In this document: one piece after another, positions 33,407-41,902 of the stretch | Numbering within the stretch: the first letter of the stretch is position 1 | Layout: each line of letters begins with the position of its first letter | DNA from: Actinomadura citrea | GTDB taxonomy: Bacteria > Actinomycetota > Actinomycetes > Streptosporangiales > Streptosporangiaceae | NCBI RefSeq assembly: GCF_013409045.1 | Contig: NZ_JACCBT010000001.1 | Coordinates: 5,704,001 to 5,768,000 of the forward strand | Direction of reading: 5' to 3' | DNA length: 64,000 bases | The notes under the pieces: model-generated | What the model saw: the letters and a program-made list of their open reading frames with translations, nothing else | Database searches by the model: none | What the model was told of the DNA's origin: nothing | Translations under genes and position numbers: made by a program

Positions 33407-33425
33407 TAGTTTCTTACGCTAACTA
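33407..33425. promoter_or_regulatory. Inverted repeat between the MFS and PNPOx-like genes
   Basis: TAGTT (33407-33411) and AACTA (33421-33425) flank 9 bp in an AT-rich 30-bp stretch, in the 86-bp divergent intergenic region. It is a candidate operator for either gene. Confidence 0.4.
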
Positions 33426-33470
33426 ATCATAACTCCGTCGTATCCGGCCAGTCCGGATAGGCTTCCTCCA

Positions 33471-33872
33471 GTGGACGGACGACACCGGCTGGACCTCACC
33501 GACGAGCGGCTCATCGCCTTCTGGCGGGAACGCCACCTGTGCACCCTCGTCACCCTCCGCCGGGACGGCACCCCGCACTCGGTCCCCGTCGGCGCGACGC
33601 TGGACGCCGGCACCGTACGTGTGATCACCTCGGCCTCCTCGGCGAAGGCCCGCCACGTTCGCGACGCCGGCGCTTCCGGCCTGCCCGTCGCCGTCACCCA
33701 GGTGGACGGCCGCCGCTGGTCGACCATCGAGGGCCGCGCCGTCCTGCGGACCGACCCGGCCTCCGTCGCGCACGCGGAGGACCTCTACACCGCCCGCTAC
33801 AAGCCGCCGCGCCCGAACCCGAACCGCGTCGTCATAGAGATCACCGCCACTCGGGTCCTGGGCAACCTCTGA
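33471..33872 (+). CDS. PPOX-class F420-dependent enzyme-like protein
   Basis: A 133-residue split-beta-barrel flavin or F420-binding protein, of the TIGR03618 type. Motifs: FWRERHLCTLVTLRRDGTPHSVPVG, SSAKARHVRDAG and YTARYKPPRPNPNRVVIEI. The start codon is GTG. Small proteins of this family bind the deazaflavin cofactor F420 in actinobacteria and are single-domain dimers. Cofactor choice is inferred from family. Confidence 0.85.
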   Translation: MDGRHRLDLTDERLIAFWRERHLCTLVTLRRDGTPHSVPVGATLDAGTVRVITSASSAKARHVRDAGASGLPVAVTQVDGRRWSTIEGRAVLRTDPASVAHAEDLYTARYKPPRPNPNRVVIEITATRVLGNL

Positions 33873-33893
33873 CACCGCCCCGAGCGGGCGGGG

Positions 33894-34520
33894 TCAGTAG
33901 GCGTAGGCGACCGAGCAGCCCAGGCCACTCCCCGAGGCCTCCGCGAAGCGGCCGTCACGCACTCTGCCGAAGGAGTCGACTCCTCCCAGACAGGCGTACC
34001 GGGGGTGGTCGTCGGTGGCGATGATGAAGGCCGTCACGACGTTCGGTCTGCTCTTGTAGGTCTGGGTGACCTTCATCGGCCTGCCGGCGGAGAAGGAGAA
34101 GATGACGGAGCTCGGCGGCCGCGCCTTCTTCATCGCGCCGTAGCCCGCCCGTCCGGGTGCATCACGGCGGTGGTGACCGCCGCGGAGTCGTCGGGTTGCC
34201 GGAACAGGACGCGGCCGCCCCGCAGGTCGGCGCCTCGCACGCCCGTGTCGAGGGCGTGCACGGCGACGTTCCCGACTCCGCGCTCATGGAAGGGGCCGGG
34301 TTCGGCCTCCGACCGCACATCCCCGATGGTGTAGCCGAGCGTGCGGTCGTCCCGCGCCCAGACGATCTCACCGACGACGGAGGGGGCGGCCGTCCGCCAG
34401 CAGGTGCACCGCGCCGATGGAGGCGGCGACCGACACGGCCAGCGCCAGCGGGGCCGCCCATCGCCGGATGAACCATGACCTCGGCCGGGCCCCCGGTGAC
34501 TCGTCTCCTTCGTCCGCCAT
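33894..34520 (-). pseudogene. Secreted or membrane-anchored hypothetical gene broken by two frameshifts
   Basis: Three coding-quality segments on the minus strand lie in two frames. Segment 1 (34520 down to about 34385) reads MADEGDESPGARPRSWFIRR then a hydrophobic AAPLALAVSVAASIGAVHLL and ends at TGA 34368. Segment 2 (about 34390 to 34140) is in another frame and reads VVGEIVWARDDRTLGYTIG through VTTAVMHPDGRA. Segment 3 (34140 to 33894), back in the first frame, reads GYGAMKKARPPSSVIFSFSA through SGLGCSVAYAY. The two slips sit at G/C runs (34380s and near 34145) and compensate each other. Either a decayed gene or two sequencing errors. Full length would be about 208 residues. No family recognised. 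Confidence 0.6.
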
Positions 34521-34565
34521 CCGATGATCATGCCTTCCGGAACCGGCGCCAGGGCGGGCGCGGAG

Positions 34566-36764
34566 TCAGCCGCGGGCGGTGGCGACGGCCGCCTGGCCGA
34601 GGCTGATGCCGCCGTCGTTGGGAGGGACGCGGTGGTGGGTCAGCACCTCGAAGCCCACGCCGGCGAGGCCGGTGACGGCGCGGTCGAGCAGGAGCATGTT
34701 CTGGAACACGCCACCGGAGAGCGCGACCGTGCCGATGCCCGTCTCCGCCCTGATGCGGGAGGCGGCGGTGACGACGAGCGCAGCGACGCCGTTGTGGAAG
34801 CGCGCGGCGATCGTCGGGACGGGGACGTTCGCCTTGAGGTCGGCCACCACCGCGTCCAGGAACTCTCCGCCCGCGACGGTGAAGCCGGTCGCGCCGTTCA
34901 GGCACGCCGAATATGTGCCGGTTTCGGCGATGTCGGCGCACTGCTCCAGCTCGATGGCGGCCTGCCCCTCGTAGTTGACGCGGTCGCGGACGCCGAGGAC
35001 GGCGGCGACCGCGTCGAAGAGGCGGCCCATGCTGGAGGTCGGCGGGGCGTTGACGCCGCGCCGGGCGAGGGCGGTGACCGCGGCCCATTCGGGGCGGCGG
35101 GCCACCGGCAGGTCGTCAGGGACCCCGTAGGCCGCCGCCATGCGCCACGGCTCGCGGATCGCGGCGGCGCCGCCGGGCAGCGGAACCGGCTCCAGATGCC
35201 CGGCGCGCTCGAAGCCGCGCAGGTCGGCGACCAGGAACTCGCCGCCCCACAGGGTGCCGTCGGTCCCGTACCCGGTGCCGTCGAACGCCACGCCGATCAC
35301 CGGGCCGTCCGCGCCGTTGTCGGCGAGGCAGGAGGCGATGTGCGCGTGGTGGTGCTGGACGGCGACCCCGGGCAGGTCCTGGTCGAGCGCGTACTTCGTG
35401 GACAGGTACTCCGGGTGCGGGTCGTAGGCGATCAGCTCGGGCGCGATGTCGAACAGCCGCCGGAAGTGCTCGATGCCCTCCTCGAAGGCGCGGAGCGTCT
35501 CGTGGTTCTCCAGGTCGCCGATGTGGTGGGAGACGAACGCCCGGCTGTCGCGGGTCAGGCAGAACGTGTTCTTCAGCTCCGCGCCGCACGCCAGCACCGG
35601 GCGGCCGGCGGGGACGCGAATCGGCTCCGGCGCGTAGCCGCGGGACCGCCGGACGGGCAGCGTCCGGCCGCGGAACGCCCGCATCACCGAGTCGTCGGTC
35701 CGGGTGTGGATGGGCCGGTCGTGCACGAGGAAGGCGTCGGCGATGCCGGCGAGCCGTTCCAGGGCGTCCTCGTCCCGGTAGGCGATCGGCTCGTCCGAGA
35801 CGTTTCCGCTGGTCAGAACGATGGGCTCGGTGACGAGCAGGTGGTGCAGCGGGGTGTAGGGCAGCATGAGGCCGACGGACCGGTTGCCCGGTGCGACCGC
35901 GTCCGCGAGGGCCGCGTCCGGTCGGCGCCGCGCCGGCACGATCGGGCGGCGCGGTCCGGTGAGCAACGCCTCCTCGGCCGGCGTGAGGTCGCACAGGTCC
36001 CGGGCCGCCTCCAGGTCGGGGACCATCACGGCGAACGGCTTGTCCTCGCGGTGCTTGCGGGAGCGCAGCGCGGCCACCGCGCCGCGGTCCGCCGCCCGTG
36101 CCGCGAGGTGGTAGCCGCCGAGGCCCTTGACGGCGAGGACCGCGCCGTCCGCGAGCACCGTCCGCGCGGCGTCCAGGGGATCGCCGGCATGGGGGCGCAG
36201 GGTGAGGGACGGACCGCAGGCGGGGCAGCACACCGGCTGGGCGTGGAACCTGCGGTCGGCCGGGTCCCGGTACTCGGCGGCGCACGGCCCGCACATCGCG
36301 AAGCCCGCCATGGTCGTGTTCGGACGGTCGTACGGAACGCCCGTGACGATCGTGAAGCGCGGCCCGCAGGCGGTGCAGTTGATGAACGGGTACCGGTGGC
36401 GCCGGTCGCCCGGATCGCGCATCTCGCGCAGGCAGTCGTCGCAGGTCGCCGCGTCCCACGACACGAGGGCCCGGCGCTCACCCGACGCGTCGCTTCCCAC
36501 GATGGCGAAGCCGCCGCGCCCGACGGCGTCCAGCTCCCGCGTCGTGACGCGCTCGACGAGGGCGAGCCGGGGCGGGCGCGTGCGCAGCCCGTCCAGGAAG
36601 CGCCCGACCTCGTCGGGGGCGCCCTCGACCTCGATGAACACGCCGCCCGCGTCGTTGCCGACCAGCCCCGACAGCCCGAGGCCGGTCGCGAGACCGTGCA
36701 CGAACGGCCGGAACCCGACGCCCTGCACGACTCCTTCGACGCGGACACCGACCCTGACGTCCAC
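34566..36764 (-). CDS. hypF: Carbamoyltransferase HypF (hydrogenase maturation), orphan
   Basis: A 732-residue enzyme that makes carbamoyl-AMP and transfers the carbamoyl group to HypE, the first step of cyanide-ligand synthesis for [NiFe]-hydrogenases. Domains in order: acylphosphatase (1-90, VEGVVQGVGFRPFVHGLA), two zinc fingers (CDDCLREM, CTACG, CGPCAAEY, CPACG), YrdC-like (about 200-385, KHREDKPFAVMV, LLPYTPLHHLL) and Kae1-like (AYDPHPEYLSTKYA, VQHHHAHIASC, FDGTGYGTDGTLWGGEF, LSGGVFQN). The start is GTG. No other hyp gene or hydrogenase lies within reach, so partners must be elsewhere or the gene has another job. Confidence 0.95.
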   Translation of the reverse strand: MDVRVGVRVEGVVQGVGFRPFVHGLATGLGLSGLVGNDAGGVFIEVEGAPDEVGRFLDGLRTRPPRLALVERVTTRELDAVGRGGFAIVGSDASGERRALVSWDAATCDDCLREMRDPGDRRHRYPFINCTACGPRFTIVTGVPYDRPNTTMAGFAMCGPCAAEYRDPADRRFHAQPVCCPACGPSLTLRPHAGDPLDAARTVLADGAVLAVKGLGGYHLAARAADRGAVAALRSRKHREDKPFAVMVPDLEAARDLCDLTPAEEALLTGPRRPIVPARRRPDAALADAVAPGNRSVGLMLPYTPLHHLLVTEPIVLTSGNVSDEPIAYRDEDALERLAGIADAFLVHDRPIHTRTDDSVMRAFRGRTLPVRRSRGYAPEPIRVPAGRPVLACGAELKNTFCLTRDSRAFVSHHIGDLENHETLRAFEEGIEHFRRLFDIAPELIAYDPHPEYLSTKYALDQDLPGVAVQHHHAHIASCLADNGADGPVIGVAFDGTGYGTDGTLWGGEFLVADLRGFERAGHLEPVPLPGGAAAIREPWRMAAAYGVPDDLPVARRPEWAAVTALARRGVNAPPTSSMGRLFDAVAAVLGVRDRVNYEGQAAIELEQCADIAETGTYSACLNGATGFTVAGGEFLDAVVADLKANVPVPTIAARFHNGVAALVVTAASRIRAETGIGTVALSGGVFQNMLLLDRAVTGLAGVGFEVLTHHRVPPNDGGISLGQAAVATARG

Positions 36765-36878
36765 CCCGCCATTCTGCCTCGCCGGTCACCGCCGACGACT
36801 GAAGGCGGCTACAGGGCGTGTCTCAATGACGACTTCGCGAAGGGCGGGGCGGACGCCGGGCGCGCTCGGCGCCGGAGG

Positions 36879-37508
36879 TCACTGCTCCCCGGTGTACATG
36901 GCGATGGTGAAGTCCGCCGCGGTGCGGGCGGTGGCCTCGTCGGCGCCGGCCGCGACGTCGGCGGCGTACCAGCCCTCACCGGCCTGCCGCGCGAACTCGC
37001 GGCCCTCCTCGGACATGGCCCAGGCATCGCCGAGCTTGGCCCGGGCGTCCTCGCCGGACTCCACGTGGATGGTGAGGCCGAGGAGCCCCATGTCCCAGCC
37101 GATGCCGACGACGCCCGGACCGAACTGGTTCTGCGAAGGGTCGACGAGGGCGGTGTGCTCCAGCTCGAACCGGGTCCGGCCGTCCGCCTCGGGGGTCAGC
37201 CGGACCTCGATCCAGGTGGTCTGGCCGCCGTACTCCCACGTCGCCGCGAACCCCTTCGGCGGGTCGCAGCGCTCGATCGTCCCGCTGGCGTTGCCCTCCA
37301 GCTGGAAGCGGCCGCCGAGCCGCAGGTCGCCGGAGACCGGCAGGAACCAGCGGGAGATCCGCTCGGGGTCGGTGACGGCGTTCCACAGGTCGTCGACGCC
37401 GGTGTCGTAGACCCTGCTGATCGTCGCGGTCCTCGCGGTGCCGGACTCCAGCGCCTTCTCGCCCACCGTGCGGGTGACGGTGTTGATCTGGCCGGTGACT
37501 TCGATCAT
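36879..37508 (-). CDS. SRPBCC (AHSA1-like) domain protein
   Basis: A 209-residue START/Bet v 1-fold protein. TISRVYDTGVDDLWNAVTDPERISRWFLPVSGDLRLGGRF is the AHSA1 signature, and ATWEYGGQTTWIEVRL and GWDMGLLGLTIHVESG follow. It is translationally coupled to the ArsR-type gene upstream (ATGA overlap) with GGGAG before the start. Such ArsR/SRPBCC pairs are common in actinobacteria and are thought to sense a lipophilic ligand or phenotype-linked stress; the ligand is unknown. Confidence 0.88.
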   Translation of the reverse strand: MIEVTGQINTVTRTVGEKALESGTARTATISRVYDTGVDDLWNAVTDPERISRWFLPVSGDLRLGGRFQLEGNASGTIERCDPPKGFAATWEYGGQTTWIEVRLTPEADGRTRFELEHTALVDPSQNQFGPGVVGIGWDMGLLGLTIHVESGEDARAKLGDAWAMSEEGREFARQAGEGWYAADVAAGADEATARTAADFTIAMYTGEQ

Positions 37509-37861
37509 GTCTCGCTCCCTGGGTCGTCGTGATGCGTACGGTGTGCGCGCTTCCCACGGGCGATCTCGGTCGCCAGGGCGTCCAGACGCGGCGTCCAGGA
37601 CCGGCGGAAGCGTTCGAGCCACGCGTCGATCTCCTGCAGAGGTGCTGAGTCGACAGCGTAGAGCCGGCGCGTCCGCTCCGCCCGCACGACGGCGAATCCG
37701 TTGTCGCGCAGCACCCTCAGATGCTGCGACACCGCGGGCTGGGAGATCCCGAAATCCCTCCGGACGGCCGCCGTGACCTCACCGGACGAGCGCTCGCCGC
37801 CGGCGAGCAGCTCGAGGATCCGGCGCCGGACGGGATCGCCCACCACATCGAATGCGTGCAC
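37505..37861 (-). CDS. ArsR-family transcriptional regulator
   Basis: A 118-residue winged-helix repressor: DPVRRRILELLAGGERSSGEVTAAVRRDFGISQPAVSQHLRVLRDNGFAVVRAERTRRLYAV. No Cys metal-binding motif, so it is not an arsenic sensor; it belongs to the SRPBCC-coupled type. I chose GTG 37861 because a perfect palindrome with TATATA-like bases lies at 37880-37897 and would contain the promoter; the longer frame begins with TTG inside that palindrome. Confidence 0.85.
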   Translation of the reverse strand: MHAFDVVGDPVRRRILELLAGGERSSGEVTAAVRRDFGISQPAVSQHLRVLRDNGFAVVRAERTRRLYAVDSAPLQEIDAWLERFRRSWTPRLDALATEIARGKRAHRTHHDDPGSET

Positions 37862-37879
37862 GTGACCCAAGTTACAGGC

Positions 37880-37897
37880 TTGGCTTATATAAGCCAA
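37880..37897. promoter_or_regulatory. Perfect 18-bp palindrome, ArsR operator candidate
   Basis: TTGGCTTATATAAGCCAA is an 18-bp perfect inverted repeat centred at 37888/37889, immediately upstream of the ArsR-type start. Its centre contains a TATATA -10-like element, so binding would shut off the promoter. The NAD(P)H:FMN reductase stop lies 10 bp to its right (37907). Confidence 0.75.
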
Positions 37898-37906
37898 ATC
37901 TCAAGT

Positions 37907-38500
37907 TCAGTGTCCGGCGAGAAGCTGCTCGAACGGCACGGGCGCCTCGTACGGGTCGTCCTTCACCGGGGCCGGCCGGGCCTCCACCAGGGCGGCCAGT
38001 TCGGCGCCGGCCCGGGCGACGCGCTCCGGCAGGGCCGTCTCGGCGCTCCCCCAGTCCTCGGACGCCGCGTAGACACCGGTCGGGACGACGCTAGCGCGCA
38101 GGTACGCGAACAGGGGCCGCATCGCGTAATCGATGGCCAGAGAGTGCCGGGCGGTGCCGCCGGTCGCGCCGAGCAGTACCGGCGTGCCGTCCAGGGAGCC
38201 GCGCTCCAGGACGTCGAAGAAGGTCTTGAACAACCCGCTGTAGGACGCGTTGAAGACCGGCGTCACGGCGATGAGGCCGTCGGCGTTCGCCACAGTCTCG
38301 ACGGCGGCGCGGAACGTCCCGGACGGGAAGCCGGTCAGGGTCGCGTCGACCATCGCGTGCGCGTGGTCGCGCAGCTCGATCGTCTCGACGGTCGCGTCCC
38401 CCCGGAGGGCGCCGGCCGCCGCCTCGGCGAGCCGGTCGGCCAGGAGCCGGGTGGACGAGGGCTGCCCGAGCCCGGCGGAGACGACGGCGAGGGCGGTCAT
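37907..38500 (-). CDS. LLM-partnered FMN reductase, CE1759 family
   Basis: A 197-residue flavodoxin-like NAD(P)H-dependent FMN reductase: SAGLGQPSSTRLLADRLA is the phosphate-binding loop region, and VTPVFNASYSGLFKTFFDVL and LGATGGTARHSLAIDYAMRPL are family marks. It supplies reduced FMN to the adjacent luciferase-like monooxygenase, whose stop codon overlaps its start (ATGA). The two are always found together in the CE1758/CE1759 families. Confidence 0.9.
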   Translation of the reverse strand: MTALAVVSAGLGQPSSTRLLADRLAEAAAGALRGDATVETIELRDHAHAMVDATLTGFPSGTFRAAVETVANADGLIAVTPVFNASYSGLFKTFFDVLERGSLDGTPVLLGATGGTARHSLAIDYAMRPLFAYLRASVVPTGVYAASEDWGSAETALPERVARAGAELAALVEARPAPVKDDPYEAPVPFEQLLAGH

Positions 38501-39576
38501 CGCACCTCCTCGACGAGGCGGGACGCGTGGGTCGGGGCGGTCGCCGGGACGTGCGCCGGACGCAGCGCCTCGAACTCCTTGCGCAGCACGGGCACGACCT
38601 CCTCCCCCAGCATGTCGATCTGCTCCAGGACGGTCTTCAGCGGCAGCCCCGCGTGGTCCATCAGGAACAGCTGGCGCTGGTAGTCGCCGAAGTGGTCGCG
38701 GAACGTCAGCGTCTTGTCGATGACCTGCTGCGGGCTGCCGACCGTGAGCGGCGTCTCCGCGGTGAACTCCTCCAGCGACGGCCCGTGCCCGTAGACCGGC
38801 GCGTTGTCGAAGTACGGGCGGAACTCGCGGACGGCGTCCTGGGAGTTCCTGCGCATGAACACCTGCCCGCCGAGGCCGACGATCGCCTGGTCGGCGGAGC
38901 CGTGCCCGTAGTGCTCGTAGCGCCGCCGGTACAGCCCGATCAGGCGCTGGAAGTGGTCCGTCGGCCAGAAGATGTGGTTGGCGAAGAAGCCGTCGCCGTA
39001 GAAGGCGGCCTGCTCGGCGATCTCCGGGCTGCGGATCGAGCCGTGCCAGACGAACGGCGGGACGCCGTCCAGCGGCCGCGGCGTCGAGGTGAACGACTGC
39101 AGCGGCGTGCGGTGCTCGCCCTCCCAGTCGACGACGTCCTCGCGCCAGAGCCGGTGCAGGAGGTGGTAGTTCTCGATGGCGAGCGGGATGCCGTCGCGAA
39201 TGTCCTTGCCGAACCAGGGATAGACGGGGCCGGTGTTGCCGCGGCCCATCATCAGGTCCACCCGGCCGTCGGCGAGGTGCTGGAGCATCGCGAAGTCCTC
39301 GGCGATCTTCACCGGGTCGTTCGTGGTGATCAGCGTGGTCGCGGTGGACAGGATCAGCCGCTCGGTGCGCGCCGCGATGTAGCCGAGCATCGTGGTCGGG
39401 GAGGACGGCACGAACGGGGGGTTGTGGTGCTCGCCGGTCGCGAAGACGTCCAGGCCCGCCTCCTCGGCCTTGAGCGCGATCGCCACCATGGCCTTGATCC
39501 GCTCGGCCTCGGTCGGAACCCGCCCGTCGGTCGGGTCGGGGGTGACGTCGCCGACCGTGAAGATCCCGAACTGCAT
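38497..39576 (-). CDS. Luciferase-like monooxygenase, CE1758 family
   Basis: A 359-residue FMNH2-dependent bacterial-luciferase-fold enzyme. Motifs: MQFGIFTVGDVTPDP, DVFATGEHHNPPF, LILSTATTLITTNDPVKIAEDFAML, GRVDLMMGRGNTGPVYPWFG and SPQQVIDKTLTFRDHFG. GGAGG lies 5 bp before ATG 39576, so the TTG-led longer frame is rejected. It is first in a two-gene operon with its FMN reductase. The substrate of this family is unknown. A palindromic operator lies upstream. Confidence 0.9.
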   Translation of the reverse strand: MQFGIFTVGDVTPDPTDGRVPTEAERIKAMVAIALKAEEAGLDVFATGEHHNPPFVPSSPTTMLGYIAARTERLILSTATTLITTNDPVKIAEDFAMLQHLADGRVDLMMGRGNTGPVYPWFGKDIRDGIPLAIENYHLLHRLWREDVVDWEGEHRTPLQSFTSTPRPLDGVPPFVWHGSIRSPEIAEQAAFYGDGFFANHIFWPTDHFQRLIGLYRRRYEHYGHGSADQAIVGLGGQVFMRRNSQDAVREFRPYFDNAPVYGHGPSLEEFTAETPLTVGSPQQVIDKTLTFRDHFGDYQRQLFLMDHAGLPLKTVLEQIDMLGEEVVPVLRKEFEALRPAHVPATAPTHASRLVEEVR

Positions 39577-39591
39577 GCCGGCCTCCAAATA

Positions 39592-39613
39592 GTAGAACTT
39601 TCAATTATTCTAC
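39592..39613 (-). promoter_or_regulatory. GTAGAA palindrome upstream of the monooxygenase pair
   Basis: GTAGAA (39592-39597) and TTCTAC (39608-39613) are a perfect inverted repeat with a 10-bp AT-rich spacer, 16 bp upstream of the start codon. It may be a MarR- or PadR-type operator; no regulator gene is adjacent. Confidence 0.5.
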
Positions 39614-39701
39614 CGAACCCCGGCCCCCCGGCGGGTATTCCTGCCCCGCCCTCCGGGAGGACGAGCGTGATCGACGCCGGACCACCGCTCGCGCACGTCT
39701 T

Positions 39702-40868
39702 CTAGGCGGCGGGAAGCGGTCGCAGCGGAGCCGGACGCGGCACGGCGGGCAGGAAGAGGCGCCCGCTGAGCGCGCCCCGGACCGTCTGGACGCCGGCCAC
39801 GGCCCAGGCCGTGACGAGGAGGAGGTAGAGGAGCACGGCCACGTCGGTCAGCGCGTCCAGGCCGGTGATCCGCGACAGGCCGGACGCGCCGGTCACGCAC
39901 GTCCCGACCGGGAAGGTGAACGCCCACCACGTCATCGCGAACGGCATGCCGCCGCGCAGCGCCCGCAGGTTCGCGGTCGCCGCGATGACCAGCCAGAGCA
40001 GCGCGAAGCCCATCACCGGAGCGCCGTAGAGGACGGCGAACGCGCGCGTCGCAGCCGCGTACCCGGGAGCGGCCGTCCCCGCAGCATTCGCGATCTGCAC
40101 GACGGCCGTGGTGGACTGCCCGAGCGGCCCGAGCACGAGGAACAGTGTCGGGGTGAGGGCGACCGGTGACGGCGGGCCGCCGGCGAGCCGCGCCCAGATG
40201 CCGGGCAGCAGGACCAGCGTGGCCAGCAGGCTCGCGCCGAACAGGGCGTAGCAGCCCAACAGCAGCGTGGCGCGGGCCTGCCCCTCCGGCAGGTGCGGGA
40301 CGAGCGCGGGCCCGAGCGCCGCGGCGACCATCGGGGCGACGACGGGCAGCAGCCAGGTCGGGTCCGCGGGCCCGAGCCGGTGCCTGGTGATCATGAGGTA
40401 GGGGACGCCGGCGGCGGCCAGCACGGCGTAGAGCGTCCCGAGCGTCCAGAGGACGGTGTCCAGGGCGATCGCCGCCTGGGCGCCGATCACCTCGGGGCCG
40501 AGCATGAGCGTCCCGTAGCCGACGGCGAGCATCGCCATCGGCGGGCAGCCGTAGAACACGGCCGTGGCGGGGTTGTCCAGGAGCTGGAACCGCGCCACGT
40601 CCGCGTGGCGGGTGAAGTGGACGGCGCGCGCCGCCATGAGCGCCACGAGCATCAGCAGCGAGCCCGCCCACACGACCACGGCGAAGGCGTGCAGGCCGGG
40701 GACGTCCACCGGCAGCGCGTTCGCCCCGTTCGCAACGATCGACGTGCCCATGACGGCCGCGTACCAGTTGGGGCCGAGATGCCGGAACACCTCGGTGGGG
40801 CGGTCGAGCGCGCCCAGCAGGGAGCGGTTCGGGGTGGGGAGGCTCATGACGTCCAGGTTCCCCTGCAT
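39702..40868 (-). CDS. TDT family transporter (TehA/SLAC1-like)
   Basis: A 388-residue integral membrane protein with ten helices. The N-terminal half reads HLGPNWYAAVMGTSIVANGANALP, the hallmark of the tellurite-resistance/dicarboxylate family, and MTWWAFTFPVGTCVTGA closes the helix pattern. Relatives are sulfite or C4-dicarboxylate exporters and channels. It is divergent from a LysR-type regulator, 72 bp apart. ATG 40868 or ATG 40847 (MSLPTPNRS) could be the start; both have a G-rich run upstream. Confidence 0.88.
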   Translation of the reverse strand: MQGNLDVMSLPTPNRSLLGALDRPTEVFRHLGPNWYAAVMGTSIVANGANALPVDVPGLHAFAVVVWAGSLLMLVALMAARAVHFTRHADVARFQLLDNPATAVFYGCPPMAMLAVGYGTLMLGPEVIGAQAAIALDTVLWTLGTLYAVLAAAGVPYLMITRHRLGPADPTWLLPVVAPMVAAALGPALVPHLPEGQARATLLLGCYALFGASLLATLVLLPGIWARLAGGPPSPVALTPTLFLVLGPLGQSTTAVVQIANAAGTAAPGYAAATRAFAVLYGAPVMGFALLWLVIAATANLRALRGGMPFAMTWWAFTFPVGTCVTGASGLSRITGLDALTDVAVLLYLLLVTAWAVAGVQTVRGALSGRLFLPAVPRPAPLRPLPAA

Positions 40869-40883
40869 TCGCCCCCGTCAGTA

Positions 40884-40908
40884 GAGGTCATAGCTCTATG
40901 AGGTCATA
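40884..40908. promoter_or_regulatory. LysR-type operator between transporter and regulator
   Basis: CATAGCTCTATG (40889-40900) is a near-palindrome with 5-bp arms, and GAGGTCATA is repeated directly at 40884-40892 and 40900-40908. The 72-bp divergent spacer is the usual place for a LysR recognition and activation site. Confidence 0.5.
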
Positions 40909-40940
40909 AAGCGGGCCTATGGGTCCGTAGAATCGCGGTC

Positions 40941-41855
40941 ATGGCCGTCTCGCACCGCGTCCCCGACCTCGGCGCCCTCGAACTGCTGCTCGCCGTCGTC
41001 CGGCTGGGCAGCGTCGGGCGCGCGGCGGCCGAGCTCGGCGTCACCCAGCCCGCCGCCAGCGCCCGGATCCGCTCGATGGAGCGGCAGATCGGCGTGGCGC
41101 TGCTCGAACGGTCGCCGCGCGGCTCCCGTCCCACCGAGGAGGGCGCGCTGGTCGCCGAGTGGGCCCGGCAGGTGGTCGCGGCGGCGGAGGCGCTCGACGC
41201 GGGGCTCGACGCGCTGCGCGAGCGGCGCGACGGGCGGCTGCGCGTCGTGGCGAGCCTCACGGTCGCCGAGTACCTGATGCCCGGCTGGCTGGTGACGCTC
41301 AGGACCGTCCGCCCCGGCGTCGCGGTGACCCTGCGCACCGCCAACTCGACCTTGGTCGCCGAGCAGGTGCGCCGCGGCGGCGCGGACCTCGGGTTCGTGG
41401 AGGGGGCGCGCACGCCGTCCGGGCTGCACGGCACCGTCGTCGCCACCGACCGGCTCGTCGTCGTGGTCGGCCCGCGGCATCCCTGGGCGCGGCGGCGCTC
41501 CGGGGTCCCGGCCGCCGAGCTGGCGCGGACGCCGCTCGTCCTGCGCGAGGAGGGGTCGGGCACGCGCGAGGTCCTGGACCGGGCGCTGGCCGCGCACGGC
41601 GGGACGGCGCCGCCGATGCTTCAGCTCGCGTCCACCACCGCGCTCAAGGCCGCGGCCGTCTCCGGCGCCGGGCCGGTCGTGGTGAGCGATCTGGCCGTCG
41701 CCGACGAGGTGGCCGCCGGGCGGCTGGTCTGCGTCCCCGTCCCCGAACTGGACCTCTCACGCCCGCTGCGCGCGGTCTGGCCGGCCGGCCGGCGTCCCGC
41801 CGGCCCGGCCCGCGACCTCCTGGGCCTGACCCGCGCCTCCCGCGCCGGCGCCTAG
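40941..41855 (+). CDS. LysR-family transcriptional regulator
   Basis: A 304-residue regulator with the N-terminal helix-turn-helix (LELLLAVVRLGSVGRAAAELGVTQPAASARIRSMERQIGVALLERS) and a C-terminal inducer-binding domain (about 95-300) starting LRVVASLTVAEYLMPGWLV and ending RPLRAVWPAGR. It is divergent from the TDT transporter gene and probably controls it; the inducer is not known. Confidence 0.92.
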   Translation: MAVSHRVPDLGALELLLAVVRLGSVGRAAAELGVTQPAASARIRSMERQIGVALLERSPRGSRPTEEGALVAEWARQVVAAAEALDAGLDALRERRDGRLRVVASLTVAEYLMPGWLVTLRTVRPGVAVTLRTANSTLVAEQVRRGGADLGFVEGARTPSGLHGTVVATDRLVVVVGPRHPWARRRSGVPAAELARTPLVLREEGSGTREVLDRALAAHGGTAPPMLQLASTTALKAAAVSGAGPVVVSDLAVADEVAAGRLVCVPVPELDLSRPLRAVWPAGRRPAGPARDLLGLTRASRAGA

Positions 41856-41902
41856 CCGCGACCTGGCCGCTTCGGGCCGGGGACGGCCGGTCGGGCCGGC
41901 GG

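Noticed and set aside
34130..34531. A single intact 133-codon gene
   Set aside because: Its first 50 codons are Arg/Pro-rich and antagonise a better frame with a membrane helix; only its later part is coding-like, so it was merged into the frameshifted gene.
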